Part shown: piece by piece, positions 1 through 7,164 of the stretch
Position numbering within the stretch: position 1 is the first letter of the stretch
How the letters are laid out: each line of letters begins with the position of its first letter
Origin: an uncultured Muribaculaceae bacterium
GTDB taxonomy: Bacteria > Bacteroidota > Bacteroidia > Bacteroidales > Muribaculaceae
Reading direction: 5' to 3'
Length of the DNA: 42,717 nt
NCBI GenBank assembly: GCA_910589095.1
Contig: CAJUSN010000003.1
Location: 1 to 42,717 of the forward strand
The notes under the pieces: model-generated
Told to the model about the DNA's origin: nothing
Database searches by the model: none
What the model saw: only the letters and a program-made list of their open reading frames with translations
Translations under genes and position numbers: made by a program

Positions 1-16
1 TTTATTATAGAACAAT

Positions 17-1237
17 CTATGAATAGAAAAGGAACAGTCTTCCGACCACTATAACTCCCTGGGGCGCGCCTTCGCCGGTGCGTGAGACGCAAATCACGCT
101 TGTGGTTGAAGCGGCTATGGTGACGGGGGCTGTATCGTGGTCCGATCCGATCCACACTTCCTGAGTGTCACCGTTCTCATCAAAGGCAATGAGGCGGCAG
201 TTTACGTTGATTTCTACCGGTGAATCATTGGTCACGGTGAGAAGCACACGCGGATTTTCAATGTCGAGGTTATTGCCGGGTTCCTTGAGGAAGTCAGGCA
301 CGTCATTGATTGCGAATTGCGAAGGATCGATGGTGACATTGGGGTCAATGCAGCCGGTCACGGTGAGGATCTCGGCAGTAGGCACTTCCGGATTGATTTC
401 AAAATCAACATTCACATTCTGTCCGGCGGGGAGTCCGGCTGAGGTGAATGTTACAGGACCTGAGGTGACTATTTTGTCTTCAAGACGGAAGCGTCCGGGG
501 GCATAAAGGCCCTGACCATCGGGAACATTCGTCAGGTCTATGGCTGTAACTTTTATAGGGAGGTTGAGAGTGGTTCCTGTGGAAACACTGTGGCTTTTAG
601 TAAACACCAGTTTGCTGCCCTGTGCAGAAGTGTAGGAGGCGAGGTTGGCGTCAGTGACCTTGATGGTCCAATATTCAGGGAAGTTTACGGTGAATCCGGG
701 CTCGAAAGTGAAGTCGCCGGCGAGTGATGCCAAGTTTTTGGCTGTGATGCGGAAATTTACATCAATGTCGCAAGTGGCGTGTGAAAGGCTCTTGACACTT
801 TCATCAAATTCTGACTCGGAGATAGATACGTCGTTGATAAGATTATTCAATGTCACTTTGGCCGTGCCACCTTGTCCGGTACCGATGAACTGTACTGTAA
901 CAGTTGTGGCGTTGCACTCCACGTCGTTCATGGTCTGGCGGGGAATGCTGACAGACGTATTAGTTGGGTCGGCTCCCTGCACCAGCACATAGTCACCCTC
1001 GGCCATGCCGTATTCGGCTCCCACGGGTTTTATTGAGCTGTGTTCGTCAAGGTCCAGTATCTGTGCCATTGTGTAACGGTCGGTGCTGCTGGTGGGGACT
1101 GTGAGATCTCCGCCAACATTGATTGTCAGGTCTATGTCCTTTGACAGGTCATAGTCGTGGTCAACACACGATGTGGCTGCTCCGGTCAATGCTAACGCCA
1201 TTGATAGCGGGAGTAGTCCACTCAAATAATGTTTCAT
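17..1237 (-). CDS. Putative outer-surface lipoprotein, family not recognised
   Basis: A complete 406-residue protein with a stop codon near the window edge. The N-terminus has a Lys, a hydrophobic stretch and a lipobox ending in Ala-Thr-Ser-Cys (Cys24), so it is predicted to be a lipoprotein carried to the outer membrane or surface. After the Cys comes an acidic Asp/Asn-rich segment, which in Bacteroidota often goes with surface export. The rest is rich in Thr, Val and Asn with alternating hydrophobic residues, which suggests beta-sandwich folds; no catalytic motif is visible. It stands alone, and the gene upstream ends in a terminator (1408-1438). It may be an adhesin or glycan-binding protein, but that is a guess from general form. 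Confidence 0.8.
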   Translation of the reverse strand: MKHYLSGLLPLSMALALTGAATSCVDHDYDLSKDIDLTINVGGDLTVPTSSTDRYTMAQILDLDEHSSIKPVGAEYGMAEGDYVLVQGADPTNTSVSIPRQTMNDVECNATTVTVQFIGTGQGGTAKVTLNNLINDVSISESEFDESVKSLSHATCDIDVNFRITAKNLASLAGDFTFEPGFTVNFPEYWTIKVTDANLASYTSAQGSKLVFTKSHSVSTGTTLNLPIKVTAIDLTNVPDGQGLYAPGRFRLEDKIVTSGPVTFTSAGLPAGQNVNVDFEINPEVPTAEILTVTGCIDPNVTIDPSQFAINDVPDFLKEPGNNLDIENPRVLLTVTNDSPVEINVNCRLIAFDENGDTQEVWIGSDHDTAPVTIAASTTSVICVSRTGEGAPQGVIVVGRLFLFYS

Positions 1238-1389
1238 GAATCTGTAGTGTTATAAAAATGTGAGTTGGTTTATGTTCAAGGGGATGTTTTTCCTTCCGAA
1301 ACGTAATATCCATGCAAAGATAGCTAAATTCTGTTAAATGACAAAATGTTGCGCTGCCCCCTTCGGCCGACATGAAAGGTGCCGTGGCC

Positions 1390-1438
1390 TGCATGAGATA
1401 AAAGTTTGCGGTCCGGGTGCCGTGAGGCCCCGGACCGC
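1390..1438 (-). terminator. Terminator hairpin, copy 1 of a repeated sequence
   Basis: On the minus strand the arms 1430-1438 and 1408-1416 form a 9-bp GC-rich stem (GCGGTCCGG with CCGGACCGC). An AAACTTTTATC tract follows, which fits a Rho-independent terminator for the ATPase gene ending at 1514. Positions 1390-1418 are identical over 29 bases to 2992-3020, so stem and flank are both shared with the terminator of the NlpC gene. Confidence 0.75.
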
Positions 1439-1513
1439 GTTGACATCGTGAATAGATGGTTGAGATTTATAACCTTTTGCTGCGCGTTAATCAGAGAGTG
1501 CCAAACGCTATAA

Positions 1514-2845
1514 TTACATATTTTCCAGCGTCAGCAAACGTGTTTCGATGTTGTAGTTGGATAGGATGGATTTCTTTATGTGTTCAACCTTCTCCATGAA
1601 TAGCTTGTGGTCGTAGTTGCGCCGGAGTCGCTTTACCTCGGCAACTATGGCTTTATTATTGTCGGTAGTCAGGGCTACGATGTCAATCTCATTTGCTTCT
1701 TTTCCCTTTTTGCGTTCCCACCATGAACCAATGTCGGAATATTGATGGCTTTCCATCATCTTCAAGCGGAACCATTTTTCAAGCGCAAATCCGGAAAATG
1801 TCGCGTAATCGGAAGATATGATATGACGTAGATGCTCAAAGTTGTTTAGTTCAACCAGCGTTTGGTTTCGGTCAAAATAATTAAACCAAAACCGCAGAAA
1901 GTTATCGATTATTTCATATTGTACACTCTGTGATCGTGGTTTGGCCATGATTGGACGTACACGTTTAATAAGAGCATAATCCTCAATCAGTCGTTTCAGA
2001 TGTCCGGCCACAGATACCCCTCCCAATGAGCTTTCAATTGCTCCTTGAGTATTAATTCCGGATGCAATGCAACTCAATACTGAGAAATACAATCCATAAT
2101 CCTTTCCAAATTCCTCTATCAAAAGGTTTCTGCCTTCGTTTACGAATGGTGAATTTTCACGCACAACGTAGTTGAATATCCCTTCTATAGATAATTCTGC
2201 ATCCTCGCATAACAACTCTATGTATTTAGGAACCCCTCCCGTAATCGTATAGAATGCCAGTAGTTCATCGTTGGTGTAGTCGGGACGATAGTCGTGTAAA
2301 ATCTCCTTCATGGTCTCTGTGCCTAATCCCGAAAGGCGTATAATTGCGTCTGCTCTGCCAAAGAGCGGTTCGTGGTAACTTTCAAATATCTTATGCATCA
2401 TGGAGTATACCGAACCCATGAGAAGCAGATTGACCCTGGTCTCATTCCGGTAAGAGTCCCATATATTTTGCATGTCACTGAATACGGAGGGATTAATGTT
2501 GCAAAACTCTTGAAATTCATCAATGATCAAGTTGAATTTACGTGTTTTTGCAAGCTCCATTAATATCTTGAATAGCGACTTGAACGTTTTTATTTCCGAT
2601 GGAATATAGCATCCAAGAGTTGTTGTGATAAGGTGTGTGAATTCTTCGCAAAGAGCAGCCTCATTCTTTCTGCTGACAAAAAGATATACCGTTGGGTATT
2701 CACCTTGTGTGGCGCGTAAAGCAAGTGAAGTCTTGCCTATACGGCGTCTGCCGGTTATGACAGTCATCCTTGAGCGAGAATCAAAGGCACGGCCCTGTAT
2801 CCGTCTCAGCTCTTTTATTTCTTTTGTGCGATTATAAAATTTCAT
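1514..2845 (-). CDS. AAA ATPase with C-terminal nuclease-like domain (ATPase_2/DUF234 type)
   Basis: A 443-residue protein. Walker A is GRRRIGKT at 32-39, Walker B is NLIIDEF at 105-111, and a sensor-like LLLMGS lies near 140, matching the archaeal-type ATPase_2 (STAND/AAA-like) family. The middle looks like a winged helix (around 250-300). The C-terminus carries EIDIV at 386-390 and AEVK at 402-405, the E/D...ExK spacing of a PD-(D/E)xK nuclease fold, as in DUF234 proteins. Such proteins occur in many copies in Bacteroidales; their role is unknown, with defence or mobile-element functions only proposed. By eye the gene is more AT-rich than its neighbours. It has its own promoter and terminator and is not in an operon. 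The start is set by the promoter about 35 bases upstream. Confidence 0.85.
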   Translation of the reverse strand: MKFYNRTKEIKELRRIQGRAFDSRSRMTVITGRRRIGKTSLALRATQGEYPTVYLFVSRKNEAALCEEFTHLITTTLGCYIPSEIKTFKSLFKILMELAKTRKFNLIIDEFQEFCNINPSVFSDMQNIWDSYRNETRVNLLLMGSVYSMMHKIFESYHEPLFGRADAIIRLSGLGTETMKEILHDYRPDYTNDELLAFYTITGGVPKYIELLCEDAELSIEGIFNYVVRENSPFVNEGRNLLIEEFGKDYGLYFSVLSCIASGINTQGAIESSLGGVSVAGHLKRLIEDYALIKRVRPIMAKPRSQSVQYEIIDNFLRFWFNYFDRNQTLVELNNFEHLRHIISSDYATFSGFALEKWFRLKMMESHQYSDIGSWWERKKGKEANEIDIVALTTDNNKAIVAEVKRLRRNYDHKLFMEKVEHIKKSILSNYNIETRLLTLENM

Positions 2846-2858
2846 GTTTTATTACAGC

Positions 2859-2921
2859 GGTAATTATTACCACCGTTACAAAGTTAATGATTTTTTCCGG
2901 ATGAACAAATCCAATTTGGAT
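2859..2921 (-). promoter_or_regulatory. ATPase promoter with two operator-like dyads
   Basis: On the minus strand a -33 TTTG (2906-2909) and a -7 TAACTTTG (2879-2886) are 19 bases apart, an excellent Bacteroidota promoter. A dyad GGTAATTATTACC (2859-2871) covers the expected start of transcription. A second dyad, ATCCAATTTGGAT (2909-2921), overlaps the -33 element. Both have 6-1-6 architecture. Repression by a dimeric regulator is inferred. Confidence 0.65.
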
Positions 2922-2991
2922 ATTAGGACAGTTAGAATCGCCAGAAACCTCGTGGAATCGTGGGCGGTCAAATATGCTGGGTAAAGAGGCG

Positions 2992-3041
2992 TGCATGAGA
3001 TAAAAGTTTGCGGTCCGGGTTTCTCACGAAATCCGGACCGC
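2992..3041 (-). terminator. Terminator hairpin, copy 2 of the repeated sequence
   Basis: Arms 3033-3041 and 3010-3018 form the same 9-bp stem as copy 1, followed on the minus strand by AAACTTTTATC. It terminates the NlpC/P60 gene ending at 3115. The loop differs from copy 1, but 2992-3020 is identical to 1390-1418, so the similarity goes past the stem into the flank. Confidence 0.75.
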
Positions 3042-3114
3042 CTGATGTTCTTTTTGTTATCTTATTCCTAAATCACTATTGTTTCATTATGTCTTTGCGT
3101 TTGTGTCGAAGAGG

Positions 3115-3783
3115 TTATTTCTGGGCAAGCGAAGAATTCTGGGCAAGGCTTGTGCCAAGGATTCGGCGTGCGCCAACGAAGTTGCGTTCGTAGTAGCCGT
3201 TGTCGGGGAAGGTCTGATAGGTTACGCGTCCTTTACCCGAAGAGGCGTGGATGAACTTGCATGAACCATCGGGGTTCACTTCGGTGACCATTGCAACGTG
3301 GCCCACATTACCGCGGCCGCTACTGCGTGAGCTAAAGAAGAGGAGGTCGCCGGGGCGGAGGTTTCCGAGCGATACTTTATCGCCCTGAAGGTACTGCTGG
3401 CGTGAGGTGCGGTCCAGTGTGATTCCGAAGTTGCGGAACACGTAGCCCACGAATCCTGAGCAGTCGAAAGCCGAAGGACCCATTGCTCCGAGCACGTAGC
3501 GTGTGCCAAGGAAGCGTGCGGCGTAATTGATTACTTTAGCTGCAGATGCATCTGCAATTGAAGCGTCCTCTTTCAGTATCTCAGGCATGGTTGCGAAGGG
3601 AGAGTTGAGTCGCGATTGCTCGGTTGCCATGGCAATGAATGAAGTTGCTGGGTCGGCGGTCGAGATTGCGGTTTCTTCGCGTGCAATGGTGAGGTGCTCT
3701 TTGGGGAGAGACTTGGCTGAGCCGGCCAAGGGTGACAAAATGCCACAAAGGAGGGAGGTAATTACTATTTTGCGTAAGGTCAT
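3115..3783 (-). CDS. Secreted NlpC/P60 peptidoglycan endopeptidase
   Basis: A 222-residue protein with an N-terminal hydrophobic signal sequence (about 5-23) and a C-terminal NlpC/P60 domain from about residue 82. The catalytic Cys108 sits in a DCSGF motif, His162 in GHVAMV, and the third polar residue is His179 in IHASS. It is expected to cut peptide stems (gamma-D-Glu to diaminopimelate type bonds) in the periplasm or at the cell surface. There is no SH3 or LysM targeting domain; the region 24-80 is a non-conserved linker. It is monocistronic, with a strong promoter at 3846-3877 and a terminator at 3010-3041. The family call is firm; the exact bond cut is inferred from the family. Confidence 0.93.
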   Translation of the reverse strand: MTLRKIVITSLLCGILSPLAGSAKSLPKEHLTIAREETAISTADPATSFIAMATEQSRLNSPFATMPEILKEDASIADASAAKVINYAARFLGTRYVLGAMGPSAFDCSGFVGYVFRNFGITLDRTSRQQYLQGDKVSLGNLRPGDLLFFSSRSSGRGNVGHVAMVTEVNPDGSCKFIHASSGKGRVTYQTFPDNGYYERNFVGARRILGTSLAQNSSLAQK

Positions 3784-3845
3784 TTTCTAAAGGAATTATT
3801 AAAAACTATTGATTGGTTAATCAACTGTGTTTTTGATTGACGATG

Positions 3846-3877
3846 CAAAATTACGGCTAAAAAACGGATTGTGCAAA
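3846..3877 (-). promoter_or_regulatory. Promoter of the NlpC/P60 gene
   Basis: On the minus strand, TTTG (3874-3877), 20 bases, then TAATTTTG (3846-3853). This matches the Bacteroidota -33/-7 consensus. Transcription would start near 3840, giving a leader of about 55 bases. Confidence 0.7.
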
Positions 3878-4128
3878 TTGTAAAGTGTTGAAAATGGCTT
3901 ATTTGACGTTTTTAAACTTTTCTGCAACGTGTGAAAGGTTTATTAGCAAATGCCACAAAGTGTTAAAATTTGGCCAATTTTCAGCTTAAAACAATACAAA
4001 AATTAACCTTGCTTAACAAAGGTGGTGTTTTCGTAAATTTTTACTGCACATAATGGGTTTTTGGTGTGCAGAAATGTTGCAAAAGTAAACAGCTGGAACG
4101 GTTCAATTCTCTAACTTTCGTTAACAAA
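3878..4128. other. AT-rich gap between NlpC gene and fimbrial operon
   Basis: No gene is visible here. A second -7 match, TACTTTTG, lies on the minus strand at 4080-4087, with a TTG at 4104-4106 that is only 16 bases away. A short hairpin (CTGCACA with TGTGCAG, about 4044-4070) lies just downstream of it. These could give a longer leader for the NlpC gene or a short RNA; the evidence is weak. Confidence 0.3.
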
Positions 4129-4166
4129 CGGCACGCTTTTGCTTGAATGTGTGCAAAAGCGTGCCG
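4129..4166 (-). terminator. Terminator of the fimbrillin operon
   Basis: A perfect 14-bp stem (4129-4142 with 4153-4166) and a 10-base loop, followed on the minus strand by TTTGTTAA. It lies 48 bases after the fimbrillin stop codon. The T-tract is broken, so it may be helped by the long stem. Confidence 0.75.
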
Positions 4167-4214
4167 TGAAAAGTAGATTATGTTCAGTGGAATTGGCTGC
4201 TGTTCAGCCTGGTA

Positions 4215-5369
4215 TCAGAACGGCCGGAGAGGCTTTATGAATGGCTTGAAAGCGGTCAATGAATTCCAAGGGGCCATTGTTTGTTCATAAGTGGTTTCCA
4301 CATCCACGAAGGAATCAACCGTGGGAGTTCCGAATTCAATGGCTCCCATGTCCTCATTGGAATTGATCACGAGGTTGTAGACGTAATGATAGCCCGGCTG
4401 CCAAGCTGAGAATGCGCTTGTGGAGAGCGGGAATTTCAGCAAACCATCACCGAAAGTGCTGCCTTCCACAACGTTTTCGGACGGGGTGTTGGCATTCGGC
4501 CAAAGTTTTGCTCCGCTTTTGGCGTCATAAACAGAGCACATCACGGTGATGTAATTGTCTTTGCCGTTACCGTTGCTGCGCCAGTTGAGGGTCTGTGGAA
4601 TGAGATATTTGCCGCCTCCGAGGCCCAGATCGGTGTCGGTCATGTCGGTTGCAGTGGTGGTAAGAGTGATTAAGTCACTCTCGGTTTGAGCCATGTGCAA
4701 CAGATAGGCCAACGGGGTATTCTGGTCGGTCCATGTCCCGACGTTTGCCTCCGAGGGCTTTTCAGCGGTTGAGCCTGTTGGGAAGTGGAAGTTGCCTTTG
4801 GAATTTAAGTTAGCCAAAGCAACGTTCGATACCTTCACAACAAGGTCTGCGTTGGATGAACTCATTTTTACTGTTACTTTCGACAGTGCATGGCGGAAGT
4901 TGAACAGTACTTGGGCGTTGGCGCCCACAGATCCTTTAAGGTCGGGGCTAACGGCATAGATGATATCCTCTGAGCCGGGATATGAATCATAGGCCACGGG
5001 TTTGAGTGGGCCGCCGGAGCCCACCCAGCTTGCGGGAGCGAACGCATAGAAATCCACGGCTTCGTTGGCCGGCCAATATTTGATAGGCGAATAGGTCCAT
5101 GTGTTGGAGCCGGTTTTGGTCACCTCGACATTCTCCATGAATGTTGTGGGGGAGGTGGCCGTGCCGGTGTAGGCGTACACGTTGAAGGCTGTCAGATTAT
5201 TCGTTGTAATGTCGCCGGCACGGGAAAATTCTGTGTTGGCTGCGAAGCGGATGGCATTGTCGGAAGGTGCGTCAGTGCCATTGACTGCGATGTCAGTTTC
5301 GCTGCAGGCGCCCAATGCCATGGCGGTGGCCACAGTGAGCGGTGCGAAGATTAATAAAGGATGTTTCAT
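4215..5369 (-). CDS. Fimbrillin-family lipoprotein (Mfa_like_1 type)
   Basis: A 384-residue protein with a lipobox at Leu-Gly-Ala-Cys (Cys22), followed by an N-terminal domain whose segments (IRFAANTEFSRA, FNVYAYTG, YWPANEAVDFYAFAP) are typical of Bacteroidales Mfa/FimA-type fimbrillins. A second domain runs from about residue 170 to the end. In this family the lipoprotein is moved to the surface, an Arg protease (Rgp-like) removes the N-terminal strand, and strand exchange builds a type V pilus. An Arg is present near residue 50 (FSRAGD), a plausible cut site. It is the third gene of an operon with a DUF5119-like and a DUF3575-like gene, 48 bases downstream of the former. Whether it is the shaft or a tip or anchor subunit cannot be told from sequence. 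Confidence 0.85.
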   Translation of the reverse strand: MKHPLLIFAPLTVATAMALGACSETDIAVNGTDAPSDNAIRFAANTEFSRAGDITTNNLTAFNVYAYTGTATSPTTFMENVEVTKTGSNTWTYSPIKYWPANEAVDFYAFAPASWVGSGGPLKPVAYDSYPGSEDIIYAVSPDLKGSVGANAQVLFNFRHALSKVTVKMSSSNADLVVKVSNVALANLNSKGNFHFPTGSTAEKPSEANVGTWTDQNTPLAYLLHMAQTESDLITLTTTATDMTDTDLGLGGGKYLIPQTLNWRSNGNGKDNYITVMCSVYDAKSGAKLWPNANTPSENVVEGSTFGDGLLKFPLSTSAFSAWQPGYHYVYNLVINSNEDMGAIEFGTPTVDSFVDVETTYEQTMAPWNSLTAFKPFIKPLRPF

Positions 5370-5417
5370 AGTACATGTTTTTAATATGGTTTGTAATATA
5401 TGAGTTTAAATCGGCTT

Positions 5418-6377
5418 TCATGTGCCGATGTCAATTTCAATGACGTTCCAACCGTCCACTCCCACATCAATACCCACGTCGTCGTCATCGCTCGGCGGCG
5501 GAACCGAGCCTTCGGGTATATTGAGGCTGTCTATGCTTATTATTATATGGTGACGGTGACGTTGCGATGCGATAAGGGCGGCGATGCCTACGGATTTGGT
5601 GATTACGCTGCCATCGGTGCGGGTCACGTTGAAAGTGAGATATGGAGATGCGTTTGAATCAGGGATACCCATGGCAGTGGTGGAGCCGGTGAAACGTGTG
5701 GCTGAGGAAGCGTAAGGGGTGATAGGGCAGCTGACACTACCTATAGAGTCTGAGAGGCGTCCGGAGGCCAACTTTATAGAGCGAGCCACTCCGTTGATGC
5801 GTGCCTGAATGGAGCGCATATTGCCGGTACCGGTGAGATGGTGAATATTGAGGTCATAGAGAGTGGTGACAGAATCGGGATAGCACCGGATGAGACCGTA
5901 GGGGCAGTCCTTGACCGACATGTCGGGGAGTCGGTAGCTGACACCGCAAAGCGTGAGTTCCACTTCGGGCACACGTGCACAGTAGAGCATCCCGGTTGGC
6001 GAGAGAAGATTTCCCGAGCCGGCCCTTCGAGCTTCGGCGCAAAGATTATCGGCATTATCAGTGCTGGAGAATGTAATGCCCGGTAGGTCGTTGTTGATGG
6101 CAATGAGCCGGTAGTGGCCCAGGGGAAGTTCTATTGGGCCACCTTCGGAGCCGGCAATGTCGAATCGCCAGAGGCGTGAAGATTGGGATAGAGGGTAGAA
6201 ATATGTTGTCATTCCGTTGACCGAGGCCCCGGGTGCGTTGTCCCACATAAAGCGCACTTCAGCGGGGTGAGGGTCATTTCCCGGACACATAATCTCCTTA
6301 TGGCTGCACGCTGTGAGCAATGAGGCTGCTGTGATGATGCAGCCAAGAATCCTGATATGTAATGATGCGGCGGTCAT
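5418..6377 (-). CDS. DUF5119-like fimbrial accessory lipoprotein
   Basis: A 319-residue protein with a lipobox Leu-Thr-Ala-Cys (Cys24). Its features (ELPLGHYRLIAINND, and beta-rich repeats around 160-280) resemble DUF5119/Mfa2-like proteins found next to fimbrillin genes, where they probably anchor or cap the pilus. The C-terminus is odd: Pro-Pro-Pro-Ser then a run of four Asp and an acidic Ile/Val/Asp tail. The ATG overlaps the stop of the upstream DUF3575 gene by four bases (ATGA at 6374-6377), so the two are likely translationally coupled. Family assignment is by recognition of the fold pattern and neighbours, not by an active site. Confidence 0.7.
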   Translation of the reverse strand: MTAASLHIRILGCIITAASLLTACSHKEIMCPGNDPHPAEVRFMWDNAPGASVNGMTTYFYPLSQSSRLWRFDIAGSEGGPIELPLGHYRLIAINNDLPGITFSSTDNADNLCAEARRAGSGNLLSPTGMLYCARVPEVELTLCGVSYRLPDMSVKDCPYGLIRCYPDSVTTLYDLNIHHLTGTGNMRSIQARINGVARSIKLASGRLSDSIGSVSCPITPYASSATRFTGSTTAMGIPDSNASPYLTFNVTRTDGSVITKSVGIAALIASQRHRHHIIISIDSLNIPEGSVPPPSDDDDVGIDVGVDGWNVIEIDIGT

Positions 6378-7024
6378 AAGTTATAGTCCGGATTGTTTTT
6401 ACTTCCTCGCCCGGGGAACCACACGAGCGTAATCTCCAGGCCGGTCAGTCCGAAGTAGCGTTTATGATAACGGGAGGTGCAGCTGTAGATGCCGCATTGC
6501 GGTTCGTATTCCGTGATGTTGCCTGATGAGAAGCCGACACGGGCAGAGAAATCAAGGTTGAGGCGCTGAGAGATGCGCAGGGAGTAACCATAGCTCAGTC
6601 CGATGCCATACATGAGTCCGTCGGACTGCCAGCCTTTATGGCCGAATTCAAAATCGAACGAGTGACAGGATCCATAGATGCCAAGATGATGGCCGGTGAG
6701 GGAACGCTGGCGTGCGTCGGGGGCAAACCAATATCGCCCTTCTATCCATCCTCCATAAATGCGCCAGAAGCGGTGACGGGAATTGTTGCTCCACCAGGCC
6801 CATACTCCTTCGGCCGATAGGGAGAATTTGCGTGCCAGGCTTATTTCAATGCCAAGGTCGGGAGTTAGGATGGCGTCATGAAGCAAGTTGGTTTTAAGTG
6901 CGATTCGTGGCACACATTCGCTGCATTCATAACTCTGTGCACCGGCGGGAGTGGCTAAAAGCATTACCCCCAATGCGGCAAGTGTAAGAGCGGAACGTAT
7001 GGAGGGTAATGAAAAGAGCTTCAT
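6374..7024 (-). CDS. DUF3575-like outer-membrane protein of the fimbrial locus
   Basis: A 216-residue protein with a signal peptide cut near residues 29-30. The mature part starts with a Cys-x-x-Cys pair and ALKTNLLHDAILTPDLGIEISL, then alternating aromatic strands (SLSAEGVWAWW, WIEGRYWF, GIGLSYGYSLRI, GLEITLVWF), the pattern of a small beta-barrel. DUF3575 proteins are regular partners of fimbrillin operons in Bacteroidales, but their exact role is unknown; assembly or anchoring in the outer membrane is inferred. It is the first gene of the operon. No TAnnTTTG promoter is visible in the 88 bases upstream, and a terminator (7113-7139) isolates it from the preceding gene. Confidence 0.75.
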   Translation of the reverse strand: MKLFSLPSIRSALTLAALGVMLLATPAGAQSYECSECVPRIALKTNLLHDAILTPDLGIEISLARKFSLSAEGVWAWWSNNSRHRFWRIYGGWIEGRYWFAPDARQRSLTGHHLGIYGSCHSFDFEFGHKGWQSDGLMYGIGLSYGYSLRISQRLNLDFSARVGFSSGNITEYEPQCGIYSCTSRYHKRYFGLTGLEITLVWFPGRGSKNNPDYNL

Positions 7025-7112
7025 GTAGGGGTTGTTATTGCGGTCGTTGCCGTCACGTGGTTTGTGATATATTAACGCCCGGGGCTTATATAGGTTCGGT
7101 ATGTAGATAAAA

Positions 7113-7139
7113 ACGGCGCGTTCGGGGAGAACGCGCCGT
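7113..7139 (-). terminator. Terminator of the calycin-like gene
   Basis: A perfect 11-bp GC-rich stem (7113-7123 with 7129-7139) and a 5-base loop, followed on the minus strand by TTTTATCT. It lies 26 bases after the stop codon of the gene ending at 7165. Confidence 0.85.
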
Positions 7140-7164
7140 AGATGGTCAGGTATATGGATTGGTC

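Noticed and set aside
1161..1394. A 77-codon minus-strand frame at the 5' end of the first lipoprotein
   Set aside because: It overlaps the signal peptide of the lipoprotein in another frame and has no features.
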